Shown here: piece after piece, positions 1 through 6,414 of the stretch
Layout: the number at the start of each line of letters is the position of its first letter
How positions within the stretch are numbered: the stretch's first letter is position 1
Assembly: GCA_017609845.1 (NCBI GenBank)
Contig: JAFCDD010000019.1
Span: 1-8,640 of the forward strand
DNA from: Candidatus Woesearchaeota archaeon
GTDB taxonomy: Archaea; Nanobdellota; Nanobdellia; SCGC-AAA011-G17; JACPNG01
DNA length: 8,640 nt
Direction of reading: 5' to 3'
Made by a program: the position numbers and the translations under genes
Notes under the pieces: model-generated
What the model saw: only the letters and a program-made list of their open reading frames with translations
Databases searched by the model: none
What the model was told of the DNA's origin: nothing

Positions 1-401
1 ACTTTAACAACGTCTGGTTTTTTTATTAATTTTATTATCTTTTTGATATATTTGGGAATTTTATTTATTTCTATTCTTATTTCTATTAGATTAAATCCTA
101 GTTCTTTTGCTACTTTTCTGGAAGATATTAAATCTCTTGAAGTTTCCATTCCTGAATCTTCTAAAGCTACTGTATAACAAGTAAAATTATAACCTGATTT
201 TTTTAAAAGGAAAGCTATTAATGTTGAATCTATGCCTCCTGAAAATAATACTCCTATTTTTTTGTTTTTTGGAGTTTTTTTAATTATTTTTTCTATTATG
301 GTTCCTAGTTCTTCTGCTATTTCCTTTTCAGTTTTTTTTATTTCTGGTTTTATTTTAAAATAGTCTTTTTTTAAGTTTTTCCAAAAGTTTTCTTGTTTCA
401 T
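1..401 (-). CDS. Asparagine-synthase-like PP-loop ATPase (5' part, cut by left edge)
   Basis: The first 133 residues of a minus-strand protein are visible; the 3' part lies outside the window. A PP-loop, SGGIDS at residues 54-59, follows a beta strand (IGVLF) and is followed by a Rossmann-like pattern (CYTVALEDSGME, then a helix with SSRKVAKELG and the strand LIEIRI). This is typical of the synthetase half of asparagine synthase, whose ATP-pyrophosphatase activity adenylates the substrate carboxylate. About 50 mostly charged, helical residues precede the PP-loop, and no glutaminase domain with N-terminal Cys is present, so this is not a full-length AsnB. Archaea commonly carry such short PP-loop proteins, and their substrates are often unknown. 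ATG at 401-399 is chosen because the upstream A/T box lies about 26 nt away, as for a leaderless transcript. NadE, GuaA or a tRNA thiolase are less likely alternatives. The class is well supported; the substrate is not. Confidence 0.8.
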   Translation of the reverse strand, partial: MKQENFWKNLKKDYFKIKPEIKKTEKEIAEELGTIIEKIIKKTPKNKKIGVLFSGGIDSTLIAFLLKKSGYNFTCYTVALEDSGMETSRDLISSRKVAKELGFNLIEIRIEINKIPKYIKKIIKLIKKPDVVK

Positions 402-452
402 ATATTCCTGTTAATGGTTATATTTATATATTTAATTATGCAATCAAAAGAT
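402..452. promoter_or_regulatory. Divergent promoter with a shared TATA-like element
   Basis: An uninterrupted A/T stretch at about 418-437 contains TTTATATA (423-430) on the plus strand and TTAAATATA-like sequence on the minus strand. Its centre, near 427, lies 26 nt from the ATG of the PP-loop gene (401, minus) and 26 nt from the archease ATG (453, plus). That is the usual archaeal distance from TATA box to transcription start, so both messages may be leaderless and share or overlap one TBP site. No Shine-Dalgarno sequence is seen before either start. Assignment is by position and composition only. Confidence 0.6.
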
Positions 453-863
453 ATGAAATACAAGTTTATAGACGAAATAACTTCTGATGTCATGTTTGAG
501 GCTTATGGAAGTGATTTAAAGGAATTATTTGAAAATTCTGCAGAAGCGTTATTTAAAATAATATGTAAGATAGAAAAAGTTAAGGCAACAAAGGAGGAGA
601 TTGTTGAGATTAAGGCAGATAATTTGAAAGATTTAATGTTTGATTGGTTACAGCAGTTAATTGCGTTGGTTGATATTAAAAATATGTTTTTTAGCAAGTT
701 TAAAATTTTAGAAATAAATGAAAATCATCTTAAGGCTAAAATTTATGGGGAAGAAATTAAACCAGAAACTGGTGAAACTGTTGTTAAAGCAGTTACAAAC
801 CACAAATATGAATTAAAGAAAGAGGGGAATAAATATAAAGTTAGAGTTATTGTTGATATTTAA
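453..863 (+). CDS. Archease, activator of the RtcB RNA ligase
   Basis: This 136-residue protein matches archease in length and pattern. An N-terminal strand (MKYKFIDEITSDV) is followed by FEAYG and a helix with LFENSAEALF. The middle contains DWLQQLIALVD and then FSKFKI. The C-terminal half has AKIYGEEI, VKAVTNHKYE and the terminal VIVDI, with D135 in the position of the conserved C-terminal Asp. In the family, these acidic residues bind a metal and help RtcB load GMP onto its active-site His, so that RtcB can turn over many times. ATG at 453 is preferred because homologues begin with this MKY strand and the TATA box is 26 nt upstream. In-frame ATGs at 393 and 438 would put coding sequence across the promoter. 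The usual DHTADV motif is replaced by DEITSDV. The next gene, rtcB, begins one base after the stop codon, which supports the functional link. Confidence 0.93.
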   Translation: MKYKFIDEITSDVMFEAYGSDLKELFENSAEALFKIICKIEKVKATKEEIVEIKADNLKDLMFDWLQQLIALVDIKNMFFSKFKILEINENHLKAKIYGEEIKPETGETVVKAVTNHKYELKKEGNKYKVRVIVDI

Positions 864-864
864 A

Positions 865-2250
865 ATGAAAGAAAAGTTAAAACAAGTTAATGAATATGAA
901 TGGCTTATAAATAGGGATGAAAGAAAAGGAATGAATGTGGATGCTAGATTGATTGCCAATAAAAAAATAATGGATGTTATGGAGGAGGAAGCAATTATGC
1001 AATTGACCAATGTTGCTATGCTCCCCGGAGTTATTGATCCTGTTTGGGCCATGCCAGATGCTCATGTTGGTTATGGATTGCCAATGGGAGCTGTTGCCGC
1101 TTTTGATAAGGAAAAAGGAGTAATCAGTTCTGGTATGACCGGTTTTGATATTAATTGTGGCATTAATATGTTGAGGACTAATTTAAAATACAATGATGTA
1201 AAAGATAAAATGAAAGACCTTATTCCTGCTTTATTTAGTAATATTCCTTGTGGTGTTGGAAGTAAAGGAAAATTAAAATTAAATAATGATCTATTAGATG
1301 AAGTTTTGAGTAAGGGGGTTGATTGGGCCATTAAAAATGGTTATGGTGTTAAAGATGATAAGAAACATTTAGAAGAGGAAGGCAGGATGGATGGAGATCC
1401 AAGCAAGGTATCTGATTTGGCTAAAAAAAGAGGATTACAACAATTAGGTACTTTGGGTGCAGGCAATCATTTTTTAGAAATACAAAAAGTAGTAGGTATC
1501 CTTGATGAAGATACAGCAAAAAAATGGGGTTTATTCAAAGATCAGGCGGTTATTATGGTTCATTGTGGTAGCAGGGGTTTTGGACACCAAGTTGCTACTG
1601 ATTATTTAAAAATTCATGAAAGGGCTGCAGAGAAATATGGTATTAAACTTCCAGATAGACAATTAGCTTGTGCTCCTGCTAATAGCGAGGAAGGACAAGA
1701 TTATTTTAAAGCAATGCAGGCTGCTGTTAATTATGCTTTTGCTAATAGGTTGGTTATAAGTCATTGGATAAGAGAAACCTTTGAGAGTATTTTTGATGAT
1801 ACGTGGTCGAATTTAGGAATGTCCACTATTTATGGAATTGCTCATAATGTTTGTAAGTTAGAGAAAGTTGGTAACAAAGAATTATATATACATAGGAAAG
1901 GAGCAACCAGAAGTTACCCGGATATTCCTGTTTTGATAGCAGGGAGTATGGGAACTGCTTCTTATATTTTAAAAGGAACTAATGAGGCTAAAAAAACATT
2001 TTATTCAACATGCCATGGTGCAGGAAGAGCAATGTCTAGAAGTAAGGCAATAAGATCTTTTAGGGGTGAGGAGATTAAAAGAAAATTAGAAAGTCAGGGC
2101 AAGGTAATTAAAGCTACAGGATGGAAGGTTTTAGCAGAAGAAAGTCCCGATGCGTATAAAAATGTCGAAGACGTGGTGGATAGTGTGCATAATGCAAAAA
2201 TTTCCACTAAGGTGGCTAGAATGGCGCCCATTGGCGTGATTAAGGGATAG
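865..2250 (+). CDS. rtcB: RtcB 3'-phosphate/5'-OH RNA ligase (tRNA-splicing ligase)
   Basis: RtcB joins RNA 2',3'-cyclic phosphate or 3'-phosphate ends to 5'-OH ends, using GTP and Mn2+, in tRNA intron splicing and RNA repair. This 461-residue protein carries the family's active site: D95 and C98 in GFDINCG, N201-H202 in GAGNHFLE, H233 in HCGSRG, H327 in IAHNVC, the guanylylated H384 in CHGAGR, and the C-terminal K460. By recalled Pyrococcus horikoshii numbering (D95, C98, N202, H203, H234, H329, H404, K480), every catalytic residue is present. The offset jumps from -2 to -20 between the last two His, so the segment after HRKGATR is about 18 residues shorter. E. coli RtcB also has a short spacing there. 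No intein interrupts the gene. ATG at 865 is one base after the archease stop codon, with no separate promoter visible, so the two genes are probably cotranscribed. Confidence 0.97.
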   Translation: MKEKLKQVNEYEWLINRDERKGMNVDARLIANKKIMDVMEEEAIMQLTNVAMLPGVIDPVWAMPDAHVGYGLPMGAVAAFDKEKGVISSGMTGFDINCGINMLRTNLKYNDVKDKMKDLIPALFSNIPCGVGSKGKLKLNNDLLDEVLSKGVDWAIKNGYGVKDDKKHLEEEGRMDGDPSKVSDLAKKRGLQQLGTLGAGNHFLEIQKVVGILDEDTAKKWGLFKDQAVIMVHCGSRGFGHQVATDYLKIHERAAEKYGIKLPDRQLACAPANSEEGQDYFKAMQAAVNYAFANRLVISHWIRETFESIFDDTWSNLGMSTIYGIAHNVCKLEKVGNKELYIHRKGATRSYPDIPVLIAGSMGTASYILKGTNEAKKTFYSTCHGAGRAMSRSKAIRSFRGEEIKRKLESQGKVIKATGWKVLAEESPDAYKNVEDVVDSVHNAKISTKVARMAPIGVIKG

Positions 2251-2323
2251 ATATACTATACTATAGAAACTTTAATAAATAAACTATGATTCGTTTTTAT
2301 TAATAAAAAAATGAGGGATCGCA
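2251..2323 (+). promoter_or_regulatory. Promoter and short leader for the GTPase operon
   Basis: This 73-nt gap after rtcB is almost all A/T. Two TATA-like boxes are possible. The one at about 2270-2282 (CTTTAATAAATAA) would start transcription near 2302. The one at about 2293-2301 (GTTTTTATT) lies about 26 nt before the TTG start. A GAGGG run at 2313-2317 sits 6 nt before the TTG and could act as a Shine-Dalgarno site, which favours a short leader from the first box. The T-run at 2294-2298 could also end the archease-rtcB transcript. Confidence 0.45.
2294..2309. repeat. Perfect 16-bp A/T palindrome
   Basis: TTTTTATTAATAAAAA reads the same on both strands. It lies between the rtcB stop codon and the GTPase start, over the place where a transcript from the 2270-2282 box would begin. 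Possible roles are a T-run terminator for rtcB, part of a TATA box, or a dimer-binding site. In sequence this rich in A/T it may also be chance. Confidence 0.5.
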
Positions 2324-2959
2324 TTGATAAAAATTATTAGGAATTTTATTAAAAGAATTTTTCATCAGATATTTCAGGGAAAAAAACATATAAGGCTGGG
2401 TTTATATGGTCCACCCAATGCTGGAAAAACTACTTTGGCTAATAGAATTTCTTTAGACTGGTTGGGCGAAGAGGTTGGTAAGGTTTCTAAGGTTCCTCAT
2501 GAGACAAGAGAGATCATGGTTAAGGAAAAGATTATCATAGAATCAAAAGAAGGAAAAAAAATAAGTTTTAATCTTGTTGATACTCCAGGAATTGCTACCA
2601 AGATTGATTATGAAGATTTCTTAAAGTTTAAGATGAATAAGAAAGATGCTAAGAAAAGAGCTAAAGAAGCTACCAAAGGAGTTATTGAAGCAATTAAATG
2701 GTTGGATAACATGGATGCAGTTATAGTTGTTTTGGATTCTACCTTAAATCCTTATAGCCAAGTAAATTTGACAATTATTGGTAATCTGGCAGCAAGAGAA
2801 ATTCCTGTTTTGGTTGTGGCTAATAAAATTGATTTAAAAAAATCTAAAATTAAAAAAGTGGAAAATGCATTTCCACAATATGATGTTGTTGGTGTTTCAG
2901 CAGAAAAAGGACATAATATTGAAGAATTTTATGAATCATTGTTTAGGGTGGTGAAATAA
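2324..2959 (+). CDS. Era-like archaeal GTPase (OapA-type)
   Basis: This 211-residue P-loop GTPase has the motifs G1 GPPNAGKTT (29-37), a G2 candidate Thr in the VPHETRE segment (58-63), G3 DTPG (86-89), G4 NKID (167-170) and G5 SAEKG (192-196). An amphipathic basic N-terminus (IIRNFIKRIFHQIF) could contact membrane, RNA or protein. Between G3 and G4 lies a Lys-rich helical insertion with DAKKRAKEAT, followed by EAIKWLD, as in the archaeal Era-like family that travels with DUF2073 and Zn-ribbon proteins. That cassette is called OapA-OapB-OapC in haloarchaea, a name that as I recall it comes from its position near a replication origin. Its cellular task is not established. TTG at 2324 is chosen because a stop lies four codons upstream, no in-frame ATG precedes the P-loop, and GAGGG stands 6 nt before it. 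The next gene begins one base after the stop codon. Confidence 0.88.
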   Translation: MIKIIRNFIKRIFHQIFQGKKHIRLGLYGPPNAGKTTLANRISLDWLGEEVGKVSKVPHETREIMVKEKIIIESKEGKKISFNLVDTPGIATKIDYEDFLKFKMNKKDAKKRAKEATKGVIEAIKWLDNMDAVIVVLDSTLNPYSQVNLTIIGNLAAREIPVLVVANKIDLKKSKIKKVENAFPQYDVVGVSAEKGHNIEEFYESLFRVVK

Positions 2960-2960
2960 G

Positions 2961-3356
2961 ATGCTAACTTTACAATTTTTACCGTATCATGAAATGTCAA
3001 GCTTGAGTGCTGCATCTAAGATAAATAAAATCTTGAATTTGGTTAAAGAAAACAAAATTGTTCTGATGGAGGGTAGATTAGAACCTCTTGAAGAAACTGA
3101 TTTAATACAGAGAACTATGGAAGGAATAAGTAAAAGTTTTAAGGGTATTGAATTATGCACTATTTATCCAGAAGCAAAAAATGAAAAATTAATGAAGAAG
3201 GCTATAAGAAATATGTTTAATAAGATTTTAGGTAATAGACAAGGGCTTACTGTCATTGGGCCCGCTACAATAATCAAAGAAATTAAGAAAGATCCAAATA
3301 AAATACAATTATTAACTAATAATAGGGCTATGAGGAAGAGGAGGAGGAAGAAATAA
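2961..3356 (+). CDS. DUF2073 family protein (OapB-type)
   Basis: This 131-residue archaeal protein starts one base after the GTPase stop codon (TAAGATG) and ends directly at the next start codon. It fits the DUF2073 family: an N-terminal strand (LTLQFLPYHEMSS), a helix, then the strand IVLMEGRLEPLEETDLI. The second half contains GIELCTIYP, a basic helix and the well-kept GNRQGLTVIGPATIIKEI segment. The tail from about residue 122 is nearly all Arg and Lys (RAMRKRRRKK), which suggests nucleic-acid or ribosome contact. The family has no signal peptide or membrane segment. Its activity is unknown; constant linkage to the GTPase and Zn-ribbon genes suggests one complex or pathway. It should not be confused with the bacterial OLE-RNA proteins, which share the Oap names. 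Confidence 0.85.
   Translation: MLTLQFLPYHEMSSLSAASKINKILNLVKENKIVLMEGRLEPLEETDLIQRTMEGISKSFKGIELCTIYPEAKNEKLMKKAIRNMFNKILGNRQGLTVIGPATIIKEIKKDPNKIQLLTNNRAMRKRRRKK
3341..3350 (+). promoter_or_regulatory. Strong Shine-Dalgarno site inside the DUF2073 tail
   Basis: GAGGAGGAAG lies 6 nt before the ATG at 3357 and is nearly perfectly complementary to the usual archaeal 16S rRNA 3' end. It also encodes part of the Arg/Lys-rich C-terminus of the upstream protein. It supports internal ribosome entry for the Zn-ribbon gene and fixes that start codon. Confidence 0.7.
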
Positions 3357-3737
3357 ATGCCTCACCAATGTGTAAGATGCAATAAAGTTTATTCTGATGG
3401 TTCTCAAGAATTATTAAAAGGTTGTGATTGTGGTGGAAAGTTCTTTTTTTATGTTAGGGAAAAACATTTGAAAAAGGCAGAAGAGATAACCCAAAAATTA
3501 ACAAAAGAGGAAAAAAAACAAATAGAGGAGGATATTTTTGACATTGTTGATATGGAAAAAGATGACAGGCCAGTTATTCTAGATTTAGAAACTATAAGGG
3601 TCTTAAAACCAGGGAAATATGAGTTAGATGTTGTTAAAATGTTTAAAGGAGATTCTTTAGTGTATAAATTAGATGAAGGTAAATATATTATTGATTTGTT
3701 GTCTACTTTTAAGAGTTTGAGAGAGAGGAAAAAATAG
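3357..3737 (+). CDS. Zn-ribbon protein (OapC-type, COG3364-like)
   Basis: This 126-residue protein starts right after the DUF2073 stop codon (TAAATG). Residues 1-32 form a zinc ribbon with C5-x2-C8 and C23-x-C25 (MPHQCVRC and GCDCGGKFFFY). A charged helical linker covers about residues 36-70. A small beta-rich domain (about 73-122) contains LETIRVLKPGKYELDVVKMF and then GKYIIDLLSTF, the arrangement of the archaeal family that follows DUF2073. The zinc site is inferred from the four Cys. Function is unknown; the position makes a shared role with the GTPase likely, possibly in an RNA- or DNA-bound complex. The stop codon TAG (3735-3737) touches the stop codon of the helicase gene on the other strand. 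Confidence 0.86.
   Translation: MPHQCVRCNKVYSDGSQELLKGCDCGGKFFFYVREKHLKKAEEITQKLTKEEKKQIEEDIFDIVDMEKDDRPVILDLETIRVLKPGKYELDVVKMFKGDSLVYKLDEGKYIIDLLSTFKSLRERKK
3729..3734 (-). terminator. Possible T-run terminator of the helicase gene
   Basis: Read on the minus strand, six T residues follow the helicase stop codon with only three bases between. Archaeal RNA polymerase terminates at such T-runs without a hairpin. The run lies inside the last codons of the Zn-ribbon gene, because the two genes meet tail to tail with no spacer. Confidence 0.4.
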
Positions 3738-5579
3738 TTAGTTGTTGTTCTCAAAAAATTCTTTTATTTGTTTTACAGGATAATTAGTTACCTTAATTTC
3801 CCATTCTTTTGGAAAACATTTAAAGTATTTAGACCAAACATATCTTTCATCTATGAAAATTATGATTCCTTTATCTTCCTTTGATCTTATACATCTGCCT
3901 GCGTTTTGTATACTTTTGATCATTGCAGGATAAATATAGCCATAGTCCCATCCGCGATTAAATCTTTTTTCATAATAATTAATTAGTTCTTTAGTCTCTA
4001 GATTTGGTTTTGAAAGAGGTAAACCAACAACAATAACTGTTTTAAGAAAGTCTCCTGGAAGATCTATTCCTTCTCCGAGAGAACCTGAAGAAGCTCCTAA
4101 TAAAACCGCTCCAGTATCTTTGTATTTTTTAAATCTTTCAATTAATTCTTCTCTTTCTTCTTTGCTTAATCCTTTCTCTTCAAGGAAAATTGTTTTATCT
4201 GATAATTTTTGAAAATAATTATTTATTTTATCTCTTATATCATAACTTGGAAAGAAGATTGTTGCATTTCCACTAGTATGGTTTGAAATTGCTGCTGTTA
4301 GGGTAGCGATTCTATTGTACATTTCTTCGTTTCTTTGTGTAAATTTAGTTGTTGTTTTTGGAACTATCAGATTGAGTCTGTTTGTTTTTGGAAAAGGATC
4401 AGGATACTGTTTTAATTTTGCGTTTAATGATAACAGGTCCTGATACATTCCCAGCGGGAATAATGTTCCTGACATCCCAATTATTAATGCCTGATTTATT
4501 TCGTTTATTAGTATGGCAGGATCCAAACACTTATATTTTAATAAAATTATTGGTTTGTCTCTTTTGTCAAACCCTTTTGTTAATATTCTGGTGAAATCTT
4601 TATCTGGTCCCAACCAACTTTCTAGGAAATTTGCACAGGAATTACAAAATGAACTTCTTTTTGTTTCTAATATTTGTGAACCTACAAATTTTAAATCTCC
4701 AATTAGTTGTTCATGATTTTCTAAAATAAAATCTTCTTTTTTGATTAGCATTTCTTGATTTTCTATTGGAATCTTTTGAACTAAATCTTCTAATTTTTTT
4801 TGAATTGTTCCTATAGATTCTGCAATATCATCAAATCCAAGATTTTTTGCTTCTTTTATTGCGTTTTTTATTACAAATGTTGATATAGAATTTGTTAATA
4901 AGTCAGTAGATCTTCTTGGAAGATTATGGGCTTCATCGAAGATTATTATTGTATCATTTAAGGTTTTATCAATCCTTTTTAGCAACGTTTCTCTTATATG
5001 AGAATCTAAAATATGGAAGTAGTCTCCTATTATTATGTTAGCATCCCTTGCTATTAATGATGTTATTTCATAAGGACAAAGATTTTTTTCTTTACATAGT
5101 TCCTTTATTCTTTCAACTTTTAAAGGCTCTTTTATGCTTTCCAACAATAGTCTTGTTTCTATTGTTAGTTTTCCTTTTGTTTTTATGTTTGCATATAAAT
5201 CACATGTTTTTCTCTCTATACTCTTTGAGCAATACTCTGCAAATTCTGAAGAACTTAGTTGAGAGACTCCAGGATGCAAACACATCCACTTTTTTCCTAT
5301 AAAATCCGCCACCTTGATTTCTTTATCAAATTTTTCTGATATTTTCTTAAGAGTTTCAATAATTATTTTATGTTGGGTGTGTCTTGTTGTTAAGAAGAAA
5401 ATTGTTTTGTTGTTTTTTATTGCAAAAGGCAAACATGCTGATAATATGGCGGCAGTTTTTCCTATTCCCGTTGGAGCATGAGCTAATAATCCTTTATTAT
5501 TAACAAGGGAATCTTTAATGTCTTTAATAAATTCTTCCTGAGATTCTCTTATTTTTTTATGCGGAAATAGAAGATCCAT
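3738..5579 (-). CDS. XPD/Rad3-like Fe-S superfamily 2 DNA helicase
   Basis: This 613-residue protein has the order and length of archaeal XPD. RESQEEF at 11-17 resembles a Q-motif region. Walker A APTGIGKT is at 35-42 and motif Ia is FFLTTRHTQ. Four Cys at 100, 117, 126 and 168 have the spacing of the XPD 4Fe-4S domain (KWMC, EYC, KTCDLY, NLCPYE). The DEAH box is at 215-218, MSGTL at 369-373, GSLGEGID at 499-506 and motif VI QNAGRCIR at 558-565. XPD enzymes unwind DNA 5' to 3' using ATP, and the cluster is needed for strand separation. The archaeal role in repair is still debated. ATG at 5579 lies 25 nt from a TATA box, suggesting a leaderless message. DinG-type helicases are related, but the Cys layout and length favour XPD. 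The gene stands alone on its strand. Confidence 0.93.
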   Translation of the reverse strand: MDLLFPHKKIRESQEEFIKDIKDSLVNNKGLLAHAPTGIGKTAAILSACLPFAIKNNKTIFFLTTRHTQHKIIIETLKKISEKFDKEIKVADFIGKKWMCLHPGVSQLSSSEFAEYCSKSIERKTCDLYANIKTKGKLTIETRLLLESIKEPLKVERIKELCKEKNLCPYEITSLIARDANIIIGDYFHILDSHIRETLLKRIDKTLNDTIIIFDEAHNLPRRSTDLLTNSISTFVIKNAIKEAKNLGFDDIAESIGTIQKKLEDLVQKIPIENQEMLIKKEDFILENHEQLIGDLKFVGSQILETKRSSFCNSCANFLESWLGPDKDFTRILTKGFDKRDKPIILLKYKCLDPAILINEINQALIIGMSGTLFPLGMYQDLLSLNAKLKQYPDPFPKTNRLNLIVPKTTTKFTQRNEEMYNRIATLTAAISNHTSGNATIFFPSYDIRDKINNYFQKLSDKTIFLEEKGLSKEEREELIERFKKYKDTGAVLLGASSGSLGEGIDLPGDFLKTVIVVGLPLSKPNLETKELINYYEKRFNRGWDYGYIYPAMIKSIQNAGRCIRSKEDKGIIIFIDERYVWSKYFKCFPKEWEIKVTNYPVKQIKEFFENNN

Positions 5580-5694
5580 TAGTGTTATATGAAATAGGGA
5601 TTTATAATAATATCCCTACTTGAGTCGCATTTTCTAATTATTCCTTAAGTGTTTAATAAAAACCTTTTTATATCTTTTATTTTTTCTTAACTTT
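5580..5694. promoter_or_regulatory. Divergent promoter region of helicase and AlaX genes
   Basis: This is the longest gap in the window. On the minus strand, a TATA-like box (TTATAAA, 5607-5601) lies 25 nt from the helicase ATG. On the plus strand, TTTTTATA (5665-5672) lies 26 nt from the alaX ATG at 5695. Neither start has a Shine-Dalgarno sequence, so both messages are probably leaderless. The two promoters are about 64 nt apart and could be regulated separately. No small ORF or RNA gene is apparent between them. Confidence 0.65.
5595..5618. promoter_or_regulatory. Inverted repeat flanking the helicase TATA box (operator candidate)
   Basis: TAGGGAT (5595-5601) and ATCCCTA (5612-5618) are perfect reverse complements separated by 10 A/T bases. 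The helicase TATA box occupies the spacer and the edge of one arm, so a dimer bound here would cover the TBP/TFB site. The size and symmetry fit a winged-helix or ribbon-helix-helix dimer site. The G/C core of the arms stands out from the surrounding A/T sequence. The function is inferred. Confidence 0.5.
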
Positions 5695-6414
5695 ATGGAA
5701 GAAGCTTTATATTTACAAGATTCATATATGAAAGAGTTTGAAGCTGTTGTTGAAAGTGTTAAAGATGATAAGTATGTTGTTCTGGATAAGACTGCTTTTT
5801 ATCCTAATTCTGGAGGACAGCCCAACGATACTGGGAAGCTAATAAAAGATAATGAGGAATTTAATGTTGTTTTTGTTGGTAAGTTTTCTGGAAAGATAAG
5901 TCATGAAGTAGATAAACTAGGATTAAAACAAGGAGACAAGGTAAAAGGAGTAATAAATTGGGATAGAAGATACAAATTAATGAGAAGCCACACTTCTGCA
6001 CACATTGTTTCTACTGTTATACATAATGAGACTAAGGCTTTAATAACAGGAAATCAAATAAATGAGGAGAAAGTAAGGATCGATTTTAACTTAGAGGAAT
6101 TTGATAGGGATGCTTTTCAAAGATATATAGAAAAAGCAAACGAGGTTATTCAAAAAGATCTAGAAGTTAGGAGTTATATTTTAGATAGAGAAGAAGCAAT
6201 GAAAATTGAGGATATATTCAAATTAGCTAAAGCTTTTCCTGAAGATATTAAAAAAATAAGAATAGTTGAGATTGGAGATTTTGACAAACAGGCAGATGGT
6301 GGGACGCATGTTAAATCTACTAAAGAAATTGGTAAATTAGAGTTAATTAAACTAGAAAATAAAGGCAAGAATAATAGAAGAGTGTATTTTCGATTATTAG
6401 ACCAAAACCTTTAA
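5695..6414 (+). CDS. AlaX-type alanyl-tRNA editing protein
   Basis: This 239-residue stand-alone editing protein deacylates tRNA(Ala) mischarged with Ser or Gly, a job otherwise done by the editing domain of AlaRS. The N-terminal half has FYPNSGGQPNDTG (35-47), the glycine-rich motif of the medium-length AlaX group. The catalytic domain has the zinc-binding HTSAH (99-103) and a second zinc motif, DGGTH (201-205). The usual sequence at the second site is CGGTH; here residue 201 is Asp, which changes or removes one ligand while H205 remains. The C-terminus (KSTKEIG, then KLELIKLENKGKNNRRVYF) is typical, and the AlaRS aminoacylation domain is absent. ATG at 5695 lies 26 nt after a TATA box. The stop codon TAA (6412-6414) is part of the TATA-like box of the next gene, so the two genes are close but probably have separate promoters. 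Confidence 0.92.
   Translation: MEEALYLQDSYMKEFEAVVESVKDDKYVVLDKTAFYPNSGGQPNDTGKLIKDNEEFNVVFVGKFSGKISHEVDKLGLKQGDKVKGVINWDRRYKLMRSHTSAHIVSTVIHNETKALITGNQINEEKVRIDFNLEEFDRDAFQRYIEKANEVIQKDLEVRSYILDREEAMKIEDIFKLAKAFPEDIKKIRIVEIGDFDKQADGGTHVKSTKEIGKLELIKLENKGKNNRRVYFRLLDQNL

Noticed and set aside
393..452. Longer archease start at ATG 393 or ATG 438
   Set aside because: The extra residues are translated from the TATA-rich promoter, and homologues begin at the MKY strand that starts at 453.
2311..2340. A 9-codon upstream ORF starting at ATG 2311
   Set aside because: Too short, no known leader peptide, and it overlaps the GTPase start; kept only as a remark in the findings.
2251..3737. Replication origin next to the OapA-OapB-OapC-like genes
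   Set aside because: No cdc6/orc1 gene, origin recognition repeats or long A/T unwinding element are visible; the association known in haloarchaea is not evidence here.
4382..5302. Open frames on the plus strand inside the helicase gene
   Set aside because: They lie opposite a complete helicase with all motifs, and have low-complexity, Leu/Phe-rich translations typical of antisense shadows.
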